The notes under the pieces are model-generated. The model did no database searches, was not told the DNA's origin, and worked only from the letters and a program-made list of their open reading frames with translations. DNA of 64,000 bases from Gammaproteobacteria bacterium (lineage in GTDB: Bacteria; Gemmatimonadota; Gemmatimonadetes; Longimicrobiales; Gaopeijiaceae). Shown in pieces: positions 26,328 to 34,772 of the stretch. The position numbers and the translations under genes are program-made. Every line of letters starts with the position of its first letter. Positions within the stretch are counted from its first letter, which is position 1. The stretch lies in contig JAPPJO010000130.1 of the NCBI GenBank assembly GCA_028820325.1, forward strand, positions 1-64,000, given 5' to 3'.

Positions 26328-28400
26328 ATGAGACCGTCGATCATCCTTTCGGCGCTGCTTCGCACCATCGTGCACTCCACCGCGCTCCTGGTGTTGAGCG
26401 CCCTCCTGATCCCGGTCGACGCCGGAGCCCAGGATCTCTCGGACCGCCTTACGGTTGACCGGTATCTGGACTGGGAGTTCGTGAGAAACCCCCAGCTGTC
26501 TCCGGACGGGCGGCAGGTCATCTACGAGCGGGAGTGGATCGACAAGGTTCACGACGGACACGTTTCCGATGTCTGGATCATGAATGCGGATGGCAGCCGG
26601 AACCGCTTCCTGGTCGACGGCTCCTCTCCGCTGTGGTCGCCCGACGGCACGCGCATCGCCTACGTGGCGCAGGGCGAGCCGTCCGGAGCCCAGATTTTCG
26701 TTCGCTGGATGGACAGCGAGGGCGCCACTTCGCAGATCACGCGGCTCACGGAGAGCCCCTCCGGAATCACGTGGTCGCCGGACGGCCAAAGCATCGCCTT
26801 CAATATGCTGGTGGACGCTCCCCCCGACCCCGAATGGCGCATTGACATGCCGACCGCTCCCGCCGACGCGGAGTGGACGGCACCGCCGCGCATCGTGGAG
26901 CGCCTGGTCTACCGGCGAGACGCCCAGGGCTGGGCGCCGATCGGCTTCCGGCACATCTTCGTGGTCTCCGCCGACGGCGGGACCGCCAGGCAAATCACCG
27001 ACGGACCCTACGATCACGGCTCCCCGACGTGGACGCCCGACGGCTCGCGCATCCTGTTCTCCGGCCTCCGCGCCGAGGACGCCGAGCACCAGTACCGGGA
27101 ATCCGAGGTCTACGCCGTGGACGTGTACACCGGTTCGGTGGAGCAGCTCACCAGCCGCCGCGGACCCGACGGCAATCCCGTGCCTTCACCGGACGGCCGA
27201 TACATCGCGTACCAGGGCTTCCCCTTCACAACCGACACGTACCGGGAGAACGGGCTGTGGGTGATGAATGCCGATGGCTCTGACCCGCGCCTGGTCGCCG
27301 ACGAGCTCGGACGCGCACTGGGGACAGTCACCTGGTCGAACGACAGCCGCGGACTCTTCTTCACGGCGTCGATCCTGGGCACGTCGAATCTCTGGTACGC
27401 ACCGCTGGACGGAGAGCCACGCGCGGTCACCGAAGGCAATCACATGCTCTCCGTGACCAGCATCGGCTCCGACGGCACCGTGGTGGGGACCCGTACGGCG
27501 TACCACGAGGCGGGCAGCATCGTGCATTTCGACCTGGAGCGCCCGAGCGACATAGAAATGCTGAAGTCCACCAACGACGCGGCCCTGACCGACGTCGAGC
27601 TGGGTGAGGTGGAGGAGATCTGGTATCCGTCCGTCGACGGGCTGCAGATCCAGGGGTGGATCAACAAGCCACCGGGGTTCGACCCTTCACGGAAGTATCC
27701 GCTCATCCTCCGCATCCACGGTGGTCCGCACTCGATGTACAACGCCGGGTTCGACTTCAAGAACCAGAACCACGCTGCTCACGACTACGTGGTCCTCTAC
27801 ACGAATCCCCGTGGAAGCTCCGGCTACGGGAGCGAGTTTGGCAACGCGATCAACTACGCGTATCCGTCCATGGACTACGACGATCTCATGGTGGGTGTGG
27901 ACACCATGCTGGCGCGCGGCTACATCGACGAGCGCAATCTCTTCGTGTACGGCGGCTCGGGCGGGGGTGTTCTCACGTCCTGGATCGTCGGGCACACGGA
28001 TCGATTCACGGCCGCCGTGGCCAAGGCCCCGGTGACGAACTGGATCAGCTTCGTGGGGACGACCGACGGATCGAGCTGGTACTACGACTTCGAGCAACTC
28101 CCTTGGGATGACCCGGCGGAGCACCTCCAGCGATCGCCCCTCATGTACGTGGGCAACGTCACCACCCCCACCATGCTCATGACCGGGGAGCGCGACCTTC
28201 GCACACCCATGGAGCAGACCGAGCAGTTCTACCGCGCGCTGAAGCTCCGGCAGATTCCCACGGCCATGGTTCGCCTGACGGACGGATGGCACTCGAGGAG
28301 CCGCCCGCCCACGAACTTTCTGCGGGTACAGTTGCTGCTCCGCAACTGGTTCGAGCGCTTCATGGTGAAGGACGGAGAGGTGGCAGCGAGCGGACGCTGA
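26328..28400 (+). CDS. secreted S9-family peptidase (2)
   Basis: A 690-residue paralogue of the preceding S9 enzyme, with a signal peptide ending at DAGAQ and the same propeller-hydrolase order. Triad: Ser544 in VYGGSGGGV, Asp623 in TGERDLRTP, His655 in DGWHSRS. The nucleophile elbow has Gly in place of the usual Tyr-type residue after Ser, and the histidine context (GWHS) differs from copy 1 (SSHG), so the two enzymes may have different specificity. It begins 93 nt after copy 1 and its 3' end overlaps the convergent Asp-box gene by 41 nt. Confidence 0.88.
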   Translation: MRPSIILSALLRTIVHSTALLVLSALLIPVDAGAQDLSDRLTVDRYLDWEFVRNPQLSPDGRQVIYEREWIDKVHDGHVSDVWIMNADGSRNRFLVDGSSPLWSPDGTRIAYVAQGEPSGAQIFVRWMDSEGATSQITRLTESPSGITWSPDGQSIAFNMLVDAPPDPEWRIDMPTAPADAEWTAPPRIVERLVYRRDAQGWAPIGFRHIFVVSADGGTARQITDGPYDHGSPTWTPDGSRILFSGLRAEDAEHQYRESEVYAVDVYTGSVEQLTSRRGPDGNPVPSPDGRYIAYQGFPFTTDTYRENGLWVMNADGSDPRLVADELGRALGTVTWSNDSRGLFFTASILGTSNLWYAPLDGEPRAVTEGNHMLSVTSIGSDGTVVGTRTAYHEAGSIVHFDLERPSDIEMLKSTNDAALTDVELGEVEEIWYPSVDGLQIQGWINKPPGFDPSRKYPLILRIHGGPHSMYNAGFDFKNQNHAAHDYVVLYTNPRGSSGYGSEFGNAINYAYPSMDYDDLMVGVDTMLARGYIDERNLFVYGGSGGGVLTSWIVGHTDRFTAAVAKAPVTNWISFVGTTDGSSWYYDFEQLPWDDPAEHLQRSPLMYVGNVTTPTMLMTGERDLRTPMEQTEQFYRALKLRQIPTAMVRLTDGWHSRSRPPTNFLRVQLLLRNWFERFMVKDGEVAASGR

Positions 28401-31400
28401 TCGGCTCGCTCGGGATCGGATGGATTCCATGGTCGCTGAGCTGCCGGTAGAAGTCTGGCAGTGTGCTGTCGATGGACGTATTCACCCGACCGACTAGGTC
28501 GTTCAGCTCCGCGCGGAACAGCTCGAACTGATCCGACTGAATGGCCGTGGGCAGCGACTGCGATCCCATGAGCGCGGCTTTCAGGCGGTCAATGCGATCG
28601 CTCAGCGCAGACGACCCGAACCCTCCTCCTTCGGCTCCCGTCAGCTTCGTGCGGAGATCTGCGATCTCCTCTTCCACTGCCTCGGCGGAGGTCATCACGG
28701 CGTCGGGGGGGCTCGGATGTTCCGCGAGCGTCTCCGACACCCGCTGGACCTCCTCAGTCATCTTTCCGATCACGTCCGCGGCAGACTCGGTCGTCCTTTG
28801 CATCCCGGTTAGCGACAACAGCATGGCATGGAGTTCCCTGCGGTCGGCGTCGGTCATCTCGACCAATGGATCTCCGACGACACGGACGGTCTTCGTATGA
28901 TCCTGCCCGCCCGCCGACAGACGTACGGAGTATTCGCCGGGAAGCACGAACGGACCCAGGTCGGTCAGATTCAGCGCTCCGGCGAGACCCGTGGCCGGAG
29001 GTCCGCTGGGCTCCGCACGCAGGTCCCACACGACCCGATGAATGCCGGCGTCCTTCGGTCCCGTCAGTTCGCGAACAACGGTGCCGGCAGCGTCGCGGAC
29101 CGTGATCTCGACATCGTCGTCCAGGGAGTCACTCAGATAGTAATGCACGTTGGTGCCGGCTTCGGGGTTCTCCGCCCTGTAGCTGCGTCCACCGAGAAAC
29201 CATCCGTTCTCGTTCGGAATGAACTGAGTGCCGGGTCGCATGTCGAACAGATGGCTGCCGGACGCGAGAATGGCGTCGTTGAGCTGTTGAAGCGGCGAGA
29301 TGTCGTCGTAGACGATGATGCTGCGGCCATGCGTCCCCAGCACCAGGTCATTGTCGCGAGGGTGGACGACCAGGTCGTAGACGGCAACCGTTGGGAGGTT
29401 GTTCCACCGCGTCCAGTTCAACCCCTGATCGATTGAGGCGAAGAGGCCGAACTCCGTGCCAAGGTACAGGAGGTTCGGGTTCCTCGGGTCTTCCTCGACC
29501 ACGTAGACGGAGCCCGTTGGCAGGTTGGACGCAATGGACCGCCAGGAGGCACCATGGTCGTTACTCACGTAGACGTAGGGTCGGAAGTCGTCGCTCCGAT
29601 GACCGTCGAACGACACATACACGGTTCCTTCGCTGAAGGCCGATGGCCTCAGCCGGCTCACGTAGATCATTTCGGGTACGCCCGAGATCCTGTCGGTCAA
29701 TTCTGTCCACGACGTCCCGCCGTCGCGGGTCACGTGCACCTTGCCGTCGTCCGTGCCGACATAGATCAGTCCGGCCAGCTGTGGAGATTCGGCGAGTGCA
29801 GTGATATTGCCGAACGATGATACGCCGTCGTTTCTCGATAGCGTAATATCCTCGCCGCGGACGCCCATCAACGTCAGTTCGTCGCGGTCGACCTGTCCGG
29901 TGAGGTCCTCGCTGATGGCCGTCCAGCTGTGGCCACGGTCGGTGGACCTGTAGAGTTTGTTGGCTCCGGTGAACAGAGTCGTGGGATCGTGAGGCGACAC
30001 GACGATGGGCGTGGTCCAGTTCCACCGCAGAGTATCCTCGCTGGACACCGGCTGCGGCTGAATCGCCTTCCGCTCCCCCGTCGCCTGGTCATAGCGCACG
30101 ATGCGGCCGTTCTGACAGTTGGTGTATATCGAACGGCCGTCGCTGGGATCGACCGCTACATACATTCCGTCGCATGCCAGCATCTGGGTCCAGTGTTCAT
30201 TGGCGATGCCCTGGCGATCGCGAACCATGCTCGGTCCACCCCATGTGGCGTTGTCCTGCATGCCGCCGTAGATGCGATAGGGCTGCTGCATGTCCACTGT
30301 GACGTGATAGAACTGACCCATCGCGTAGTTGTTCAGGTGTTCCCAACTTCGAGAGCGGTCACGGCTCACCCAGACGCCGCCGTCGTTGCCGTCGATCAGG
30401 TGACGGGAATTCGCCGGGTTGATCCAGAGCGCATGGTGATCCGAGTGAACTTCCGGGTCGCCCTCGAAGAACGTCCTGCCCGCGTCATCGGACACGGACA
30501 GTTCGGTGCCCAGAACATAGATCCGCTTTTCGTCATTCGGATCGATGCGGATCTGGCTGTAGTACATCGGCCGCGGATTCAGGTCGTTCACCTTTGTCCA
30601 GGATTCGCCCTTGTCTGCGGACCGGAATATGCCGCCTTCCTCGTGCTCGACAGTCGCAAACACGACGTTGGAGTTGCCGCGGAAGATGTCGAGGCCGATT
30701 CTCCCCACGACACCCTCGGGAAGGCCGGCGCCAAGCTTCCTCCAAGTGCGCCCACCGTCGACGGTCTTGTAGATGCCGCCATGGGGACCGCCACCGTTGA
30801 AGCCCCACGCACTGCGTCGGCGTTGATAGGCCGCGGCGTACAGCACCTTGGGATTGGCCGGGTCGATCGCGAGATCCACCGCGCCGGTGTCGTCATTCAA
30901 GCTGAGCACGTGCTGCCAGTTCTGTCCGCCGTCGACCGTCATGAACACGCCGCGTTCCGGGTTGGCTCCCCACAGGTGTCCGAGCGCAGCCACGTAGACG
31001 ATATCGGTGTCCTGCGGATTGACGATGATTCGACCGATATGGTGCGATTCACGAAGCCCCATGTGTTGCCAAGACCGTCCACCGTCGGTCGACTTGTAGA
31101 TGCCATCGCCCCACGAGGAACTCTGCCGATTGTTGGCTTCGCCCGTGCCGACCCAGATCACGCTGGGATCGGCAGGGTTGATGGCCACGTCGCCAATGGA
31201 CACCGTTGACTGACGATCGAAGACGTTCTCCCAGGAATTGCCCCCGTTCACAGTCTTGAGCAAGCCCCCCGAAGCCGTCGCGGCGTAGAAGATCGCCGGA
31301 TCCTCCTCATATACCGCCAAGTCCACTATGCGTCCCCCCATGAAGGCTGGTCCGACTTCCCGGGGCCTGAAGTTGTCGAGAAGCGTCTCCGGCATCTGGG

Positions 31401-31461
31401 CCAGGACCGGGGTCGCGGAGACGAGAAGAAGGAGGATCAGCGTTCGCAGCGTCATCAACAT
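28360..31461 (-). CDS. secreted Asp-box/sortilin (VPS10)-like beta-propeller protein, large (second)
   Basis: A 1033-residue paralogue of the protein at 9294-12557. The ATG at 31461 follows GGGAGGT and gives a signal peptide ending at TPVLAQ; the longer frame to 31545 is unlikely. Asp-box motifs are regular (STDGGRSW, TVDGGQNW, TVDGGRTW, SADKGESW, SRDRSRSW, STDRGHSW, TRDGGTSW, SNDHGASW). After the propellers comes an Ig-like segment (IHRVVWDLRAEP, VLPGEYSVRLSAGGQ) and a helical C-terminal domain. A histidine-rich segment (HSDHHALW) sits in the middle. Function unknown. The final 41 nt overlap the convergent peptidase gene. The 149-nt divergent gap upstream holds GGGCGC/GCGCCC (31484-31509) and CTACC/GGTAG (31509-31522) inverted repeats. 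Confidence 0.82.
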   Translation of the reverse strand: MLMTLRTLILLLLVSATPVLAQMPETLLDNFRPREVGPAFMGGRIVDLAVYEEDPAIFYAATASGGLLKTVNGGNSWENVFDRQSTVSIGDVAINPADPSVIWVGTGEANNRQSSSWGDGIYKSTDGGRSWQHMGLRESHHIGRIIVNPQDTDIVYVAALGHLWGANPERGVFMTVDGGQNWQHVLSLNDDTGAVDLAIDPANPKVLYAAAYQRRRSAWGFNGGGPHGGIYKTVDGGRTWRKLGAGLPEGVVGRIGLDIFRGNSNVVFATVEHEEGGIFRSADKGESWTKVNDLNPRPMYYSQIRIDPNDEKRIYVLGTELSVSDDAGRTFFEGDPEVHSDHHALWINPANSRHLIDGNDGGVWVSRDRSRSWEHLNNYAMGQFYHVTVDMQQPYRIYGGMQDNATWGGPSMVRDRQGIANEHWTQMLACDGMYVAVDPSDGRSIYTNCQNGRIVRYDQATGERKAIQPQPVSSEDTLRWNWTTPIVVSPHDPTTLFTGANKLYRSTDRGHSWTAISEDLTGQVDRDELTLMGVRGEDITLSRNDGVSSFGNITALAESPQLAGLIYVGTDDGKVHVTRDGGTSWTELTDRISGVPEMIYVSRLRPSAFSEGTVYVSFDGHRSDDFRPYVYVSNDHGASWRSIASNLPTGSVYVVEEDPRNPNLLYLGTEFGLFASIDQGLNWTRWNNLPTVAVYDLVVHPRDNDLVLGTHGRSIIVYDDISPLQQLNDAILASGSHLFDMRPGTQFIPNENGWFLGGRSYRAENPEAGTNVHYYLSDSLDDDVEITVRDAAGTVVRELTGPKDAGIHRVVWDLRAEPSGPPATGLAGALNLTDLGPFVLPGEYSVRLSAGGQDHTKTVRVVGDPLVEMTDADRRELHAMLLSLTGMQRTTESAADVIGKMTEEVQRVSETLAEHPSPPDAVMTSAEAVEEEIADLRTKLTGAEGGGFGSSALSDRIDRLKAALMGSQSLPTAIQSDQFELFRAELNDLVGRVNTSIDSTLPDFYRQLSDHGIHPIPSEPISVRSLPPLRPSP

Positions 31462-31610
31462 GGCTACCTCCCGAGTAGCGGATGGGCGCACCAACAGTCG
31501 ATTGCGCCCTACCGGAGGGTAGAGCGGTCTCTCCGTGGCGCGCAAGGATCAGCGCAGAGGCCTCAAGGGTGCTACGTTGGAGGGATCTCCCCTCGCCCAT
31601 GGAGGACCCC

Positions 31611-31994
31611 ATGCGTTACCTCGTCCTCTCCCTCCTTCTCGCATTCTCTTTCCAGGGCTGCGCGTCCACCGGCAGTGGCCCGGGTAGCTCCCGAAACCTC
31701 ATCACCCGCGCGCAGATCGAAGAGTCGCAGGCGATCACGGCGCACGATGTCATCCGCGCGCTGCATCCCCAGTGGCTGCGCGCCCGGGGCCAGACCGTGG
31801 GCCTCGCGAATGCGACGCCTGTGACTCCGACGGTCTTCATGGACGGGACGCGAATCGGTGACATCAACGTCCTGAACGCGTATCAGGTGCGGGACATCCA
31901 GGAGATTCACTACCTGGATCCGGGCAGGGCGGCGAGCCGCTACGGGATGGGGTATCCCCGGGGCATCATCGAGCTCATCTCGCTACGGCGATGA
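31611..31994 (+). CDS. small lipoprotein resembling a stand-alone TonB plug domain
   Basis: A 127-residue lipoprotein: the ATG at 31611 follows GGAGG (31601-31605), and the signal peptide ends in SFQGC (Cys17). The C-terminal half, VFMDGTRIGD, then VRDIQEIHYLDP and ASRYGMGYPRGIIEL, matches the last part of TonB receptor plug domains (compare PLLIVDG...IASIEVVRG...LYGSRAQAGVMEV in the SusC at 57950-61240). No barrel follows. Its stop overlaps the DUF3179 start (ATGA), so the two are made together. Similar short plug-like lipoproteins recur in Gemmatimonadota; no function is known to me. Confidence 0.7.
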   Translation: MRYLVLSLLLAFSFQGCASTGSGPGSSRNLITRAQIEESQAITAHDVIRALHPQWLRARGQTVGLANATPVTPTVFMDGTRIGDINVLNAYQVRDIQEIHYLDPGRAASRYGMGYPRGIIELISLRR

Positions 31995-33139
31995 ACGGCC
32001 TCGCGCCGGGACGGCCGGGACGCGCCGCCTTCTGCGCCATCGCGGGCATCCTGACCGCGTGCAGCCTCGTCGAGACGACCTCGCCATTCGACGACCAGGG
32101 GGGTGGCGTGGCGCCGTCCTTGCCAGACGACTCCTTCTGCAGCATTCCCGAGGAGTTCATCGTCTCCGGAGGCGTAGGCCGGGACGGCATTCCGGCACTC
32201 GTGAACCCGTCGCTGGTCTCCAGCGACCACGCCGAGGCCACCTATGTCCGGGAAGCGGACCGGGTGATCGGGCTCGAGGTGGACGGGAAGGCCCTCGCGG
32301 TGCCGCACAACATCCTCTGGTGGCACGAGATCGTGAACTTCGACGACTTCGGGCGCCCGTTCGCGGTCACCTACTGTCCGCTCACCGGGTCGAGCATGGT
32401 CTTCGATCGGTCTTCCGTCGAGGGTGTCGATTTCGGCGTATCGGGCCTCCTCTTCCACAACAACCTGATGATGTTCAACCGCCGGCTCGACGGAGCCGAG
32501 GAATCGCTCTTCCCGCAGATGATGCAGGGCGCGCGGTGTGGGCCGATGGACGGACAGCCACTCGAGCCGCTGCCGGCGATCGAAATGCGCTGGCGCACCT
32601 GGAAGGATCTGCATCCCGAGACGCTGGTGGTCTCGGGCCTCCAGCCGCGGGGCCGGGATTATGAGAACTATCCCTACGGCGACTACGAGGTAGTCGACAA
32701 CCCCCAGACCCTGTTCCCGAACCCCGAGTTCGACACGCGCCGCCCCCCCAAGGAGCGTGTCCTGGGCATCCCGCGCGAAAACGGCTTCGGGATGGCGTTC
32801 CCGTTCATCGTGCTCGAGAGCCGGGGCGACGTGGTGGTGGTGCACGACGACGTGCAGGGCACGCGGCCGGTAGTGGTGTTCTGGTCCACCCGGGCCCAGG
32901 CGGCCGTGGCCTACCACCCGACATCCGGCGGCCGGGATCTCACCTTCGCGGTGCGGGACGGCGGGTTCTTCGACGTGCAGACGGGCAGCAGGTGGAACAT
33001 CGAAGGCCGTGCGGTCGCGGGGCCTCTCGAAGGCTCGGCGCTCCCGCAGGTGGCGGACGCCTACATCGCCTTCTGGTTTGCCTGGGCGACCTTCCACCCC
33101 AACACCGACGTGCTGTCGGGCCCGCTGCGGGTATCCTGA
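31991..33139 (+). CDS. DUF3179 domain lipoprotein
   Basis: A 382-residue protein with a lipobox (ILTAC, Cys24). DUF3179 features are plain: the opening IPEEFIVSGG, VIGLEVDGKALAVPHNILWWHEIVN, the conserved VTYCPLTGSSMVFDR, GVSGLLFHNNLMMFNR, and WFAWATFHPNTD near the end. Cysteines in FCSIPEE, TYCPLTG and ARCGPM are conserved candidates for a metal or disulfide role. The family is of unknown function and usually exported. It is translationally coupled to the plug-like lipoprotein and followed by a bidirectional terminator region. Confidence 0.85.
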   Translation: MNGLAPGRPGRAAFCAIAGILTACSLVETTSPFDDQGGGVAPSLPDDSFCSIPEEFIVSGGVGRDGIPALVNPSLVSSDHAEATYVREADRVIGLEVDGKALAVPHNILWWHEIVNFDDFGRPFAVTYCPLTGSSMVFDRSSVEGVDFGVSGLLFHNNLMMFNRRLDGAEESLFPQMMQGARCGPMDGQPLEPLPAIEMRWRTWKDLHPETLVVSGLQPRGRDYENYPYGDYEVVDNPQTLFPNPEFDTRRPPKERVLGIPRENGFGMAFPFIVLESRGDVVVVHDDVQGTRPVVVFWSTRAQAAVAYHPTSGGRDLTFAVRDGGFFDVQTGSRWNIEGRAVAGPLEGSALPQVADAYIAFWFAWATFHPNTDVLSGPLRVS

Positions 33140-33143
33140 ACGC

Positions 33144-33216
33144 GAAACCGGCCGGCCCATGCCAGGCGCCGACCGGTTTCTCCTCGCCGCCGGGCCTGAC
33201 CCGAACCGAGGGTCAG
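33144..33216. terminator. two hairpins between convergent genes
   Basis: GAAACCGG (33144-33151) pairs with CCGGTTTC (33173-33180), and CTGACCC (33196-33202) with GGGTCAG (33210-33216) around GAACCGA. Both are perfect stems in the 93-nt gap between the convergent DUF3179 and SusD genes, so they can serve both strands as terminators, although T-tracts are short. Confidence 0.6.
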
Positions 33217-33232
33217 ACCCTGGGGGCTCGGC

Positions 33233-34702
33233 TCAGCTCGGATCCCAGAACAACCGCGTGTTCCAGGGCTCCGGTCCCAGCCCCTGCGCCGACTGCGCGG
33301 CCGACAGGTTGGCGTTGTTCACCGACTCCTCGCTCTGCGGATACGGCAGCCGCACCGGGATGAGGTTGTTGTTCAGGTTGTCGGGACCCGCCACCAGACC
33401 GGGGTGGTCGGCGCGCCTGAAGTAGGCCCACGCCTCCGGCCCCTGGTCGTACAGCGCGAACCACATCTGCTGGGCGATCTGCTGCAGTTGGGTTTCCATG
33501 TCCGAAGCGAACGCCACCATCGGCTGCGCCAGATAGGCGTCAACGTCGTCCGACGAGACGTCGTACGTCTCCATGGAAGCGCGCACCCCGGCCTCGTAGA
33601 GAGCCGCCGCATCGCCACCGGCATACCCTCTCACCGCAGCCTCCGCCTGAAGCAGCGCCACCTCGGCGTAGGACTGGATCCACGTCGGCGTGCTGGGCCG
33701 CAGGAACCACTTGCCGACACGCGACACCTGCTCGAACTCGATCCCGTGGCTGTCGTCCATGCCGTTGGGCATGCCCCGGAACTCACCCGTTTCCCTCGCG
33801 GGATCGGCGTAGATGGAGAGCCTGGGGTCGTTGTGCTCGATGAGCGCGTCGACCATCGCCGCGCTGATGCGGAAGTCGCCGGGACGGGCGATGAAAGCGG
33901 GCGCCATCGGGTTCTCATTGGGCGGAGAACCCAGCCACACCAGCTTGGCCTCGTCATCGCTGCTTGCGAAGACGCCCGCCGAGATTGCGCTCGAGGCCTC
34001 GGACGCGCTCTGGATGCGCATCGCCATGCGCAGCCGCAGCGAGTTGGCGAAGCGCTGCCACTTGTACATGTCGCCTTCGAAGATCAGGTCCGGGTTTCCG
34101 ACCGTTCCCCGGAACACGTCCGGGAAGAGCCCGTTCATGGGGGCGATCTGGGAGCTGGCGGCGGACAGCTCGGCCAGCAGCGAGCTGTAGATGGTCTGGG
34201 CGTCATCGTACACGGGCGTGATGTTGCTCTGGGCCAGCCCGCCCAGCGCCTCGCTGTAGGGGATATTGCCCCACAGGTCCACCATGTTGTGGAACATCCA
34301 TGCCCGCAGGATTCGGCCGACCGCCTCCTGGTTCGCGTTGCCTCTCTCGGCGGCCTTCTGGACGACTGCGTCGAAATCCACGATGGCCCCCGTGTAGAGG
34401 CCGGCCCAGAGCCCGTCCGAGAAGCTCCCGTCGATCTCGTAGCGATCGATCGAGCCGTACTGGAGGCGGGCGTAGTGCTGCACCCAGACCGAGGCCGTGC
34501 CCCGGTCGAAGCCGGTTCCCAGCAGGGAGGTCACGGCGTTCACGATGCCTGCGGGCAGCAGGTACTGAACGCCCACGTCGGTGGGTGCGTTGGGGTTGGT
34601 GTTGATCCCTGTGAAATCCTCCGTGCAACCGGAGACGCCCAGGCCCATTGCCACGATCAAACCGGCCGCGAGGCCGCGATTTGTCCTTCTCTTCGTATTC
34701 AT
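33233..34702 (-). CDS. SusD/RagB-family lipoprotein (system 2)
   Basis: A 489-residue lipoprotein from the ATG at 34702 (GGGAGA upstream), with a lipobox GVSGC (Cys26). Starts at 34741/34738, preceded by AGGAGA, would add 12-13 residues before the signal peptide. The mature opening TEDFTGINTNPNAPTDV and the segments WVQHYARLQYGSIDRYE, MVDLWGNIPYSEALGG and WLGSPPNENPMAPAF are typical of the SusD-like_2 group. It should cap the SusC receptor encoded just upstream (71 nt between), with the small barrel protein first in the operon. Confidence 0.85.
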   Translation of the reverse strand: MNTKRRTNRGLAAGLIVAMGLGVSGCTEDFTGINTNPNAPTDVGVQYLLPAGIVNAVTSLLGTGFDRGTASVWVQHYARLQYGSIDRYEIDGSFSDGLWAGLYTGAIVDFDAVVQKAAERGNANQEAVGRILRAWMFHNMVDLWGNIPYSEALGGLAQSNITPVYDDAQTIYSSLLAELSAASSQIAPMNGLFPDVFRGTVGNPDLIFEGDMYKWQRFANSLRLRMAMRIQSASEASSAISAGVFASSDDEAKLVWLGSPPNENPMAPAFIARPGDFRISAAMVDALIEHNDPRLSIYADPARETGEFRGMPNGMDDSHGIEFEQVSRVGKWFLRPSTPTWIQSYAEVALLQAEAAVRGYAGGDAAALYEAGVRASMETYDVSSDDVDAYLAQPMVAFASDMETQLQQIAQQMWFALYDQGPEAWAYFRRADHPGLVAGPDNLNNNLIPVRLPYPQSEESVNNANLSAAQSAQGLGPEPWNTRLFWDPS

Positions 34703-34772
34703 TCTCGGTCTCCCGCTCGAATCAGATGTCTTCGGCATCATCGGTTTCTCCTGTCGAAGCATGTTCATCACC

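Noticed and set aside
29929..31209. 426-residue plus-strand frame
   Set aside because: Antisense shadow of the second Asp-box gene.
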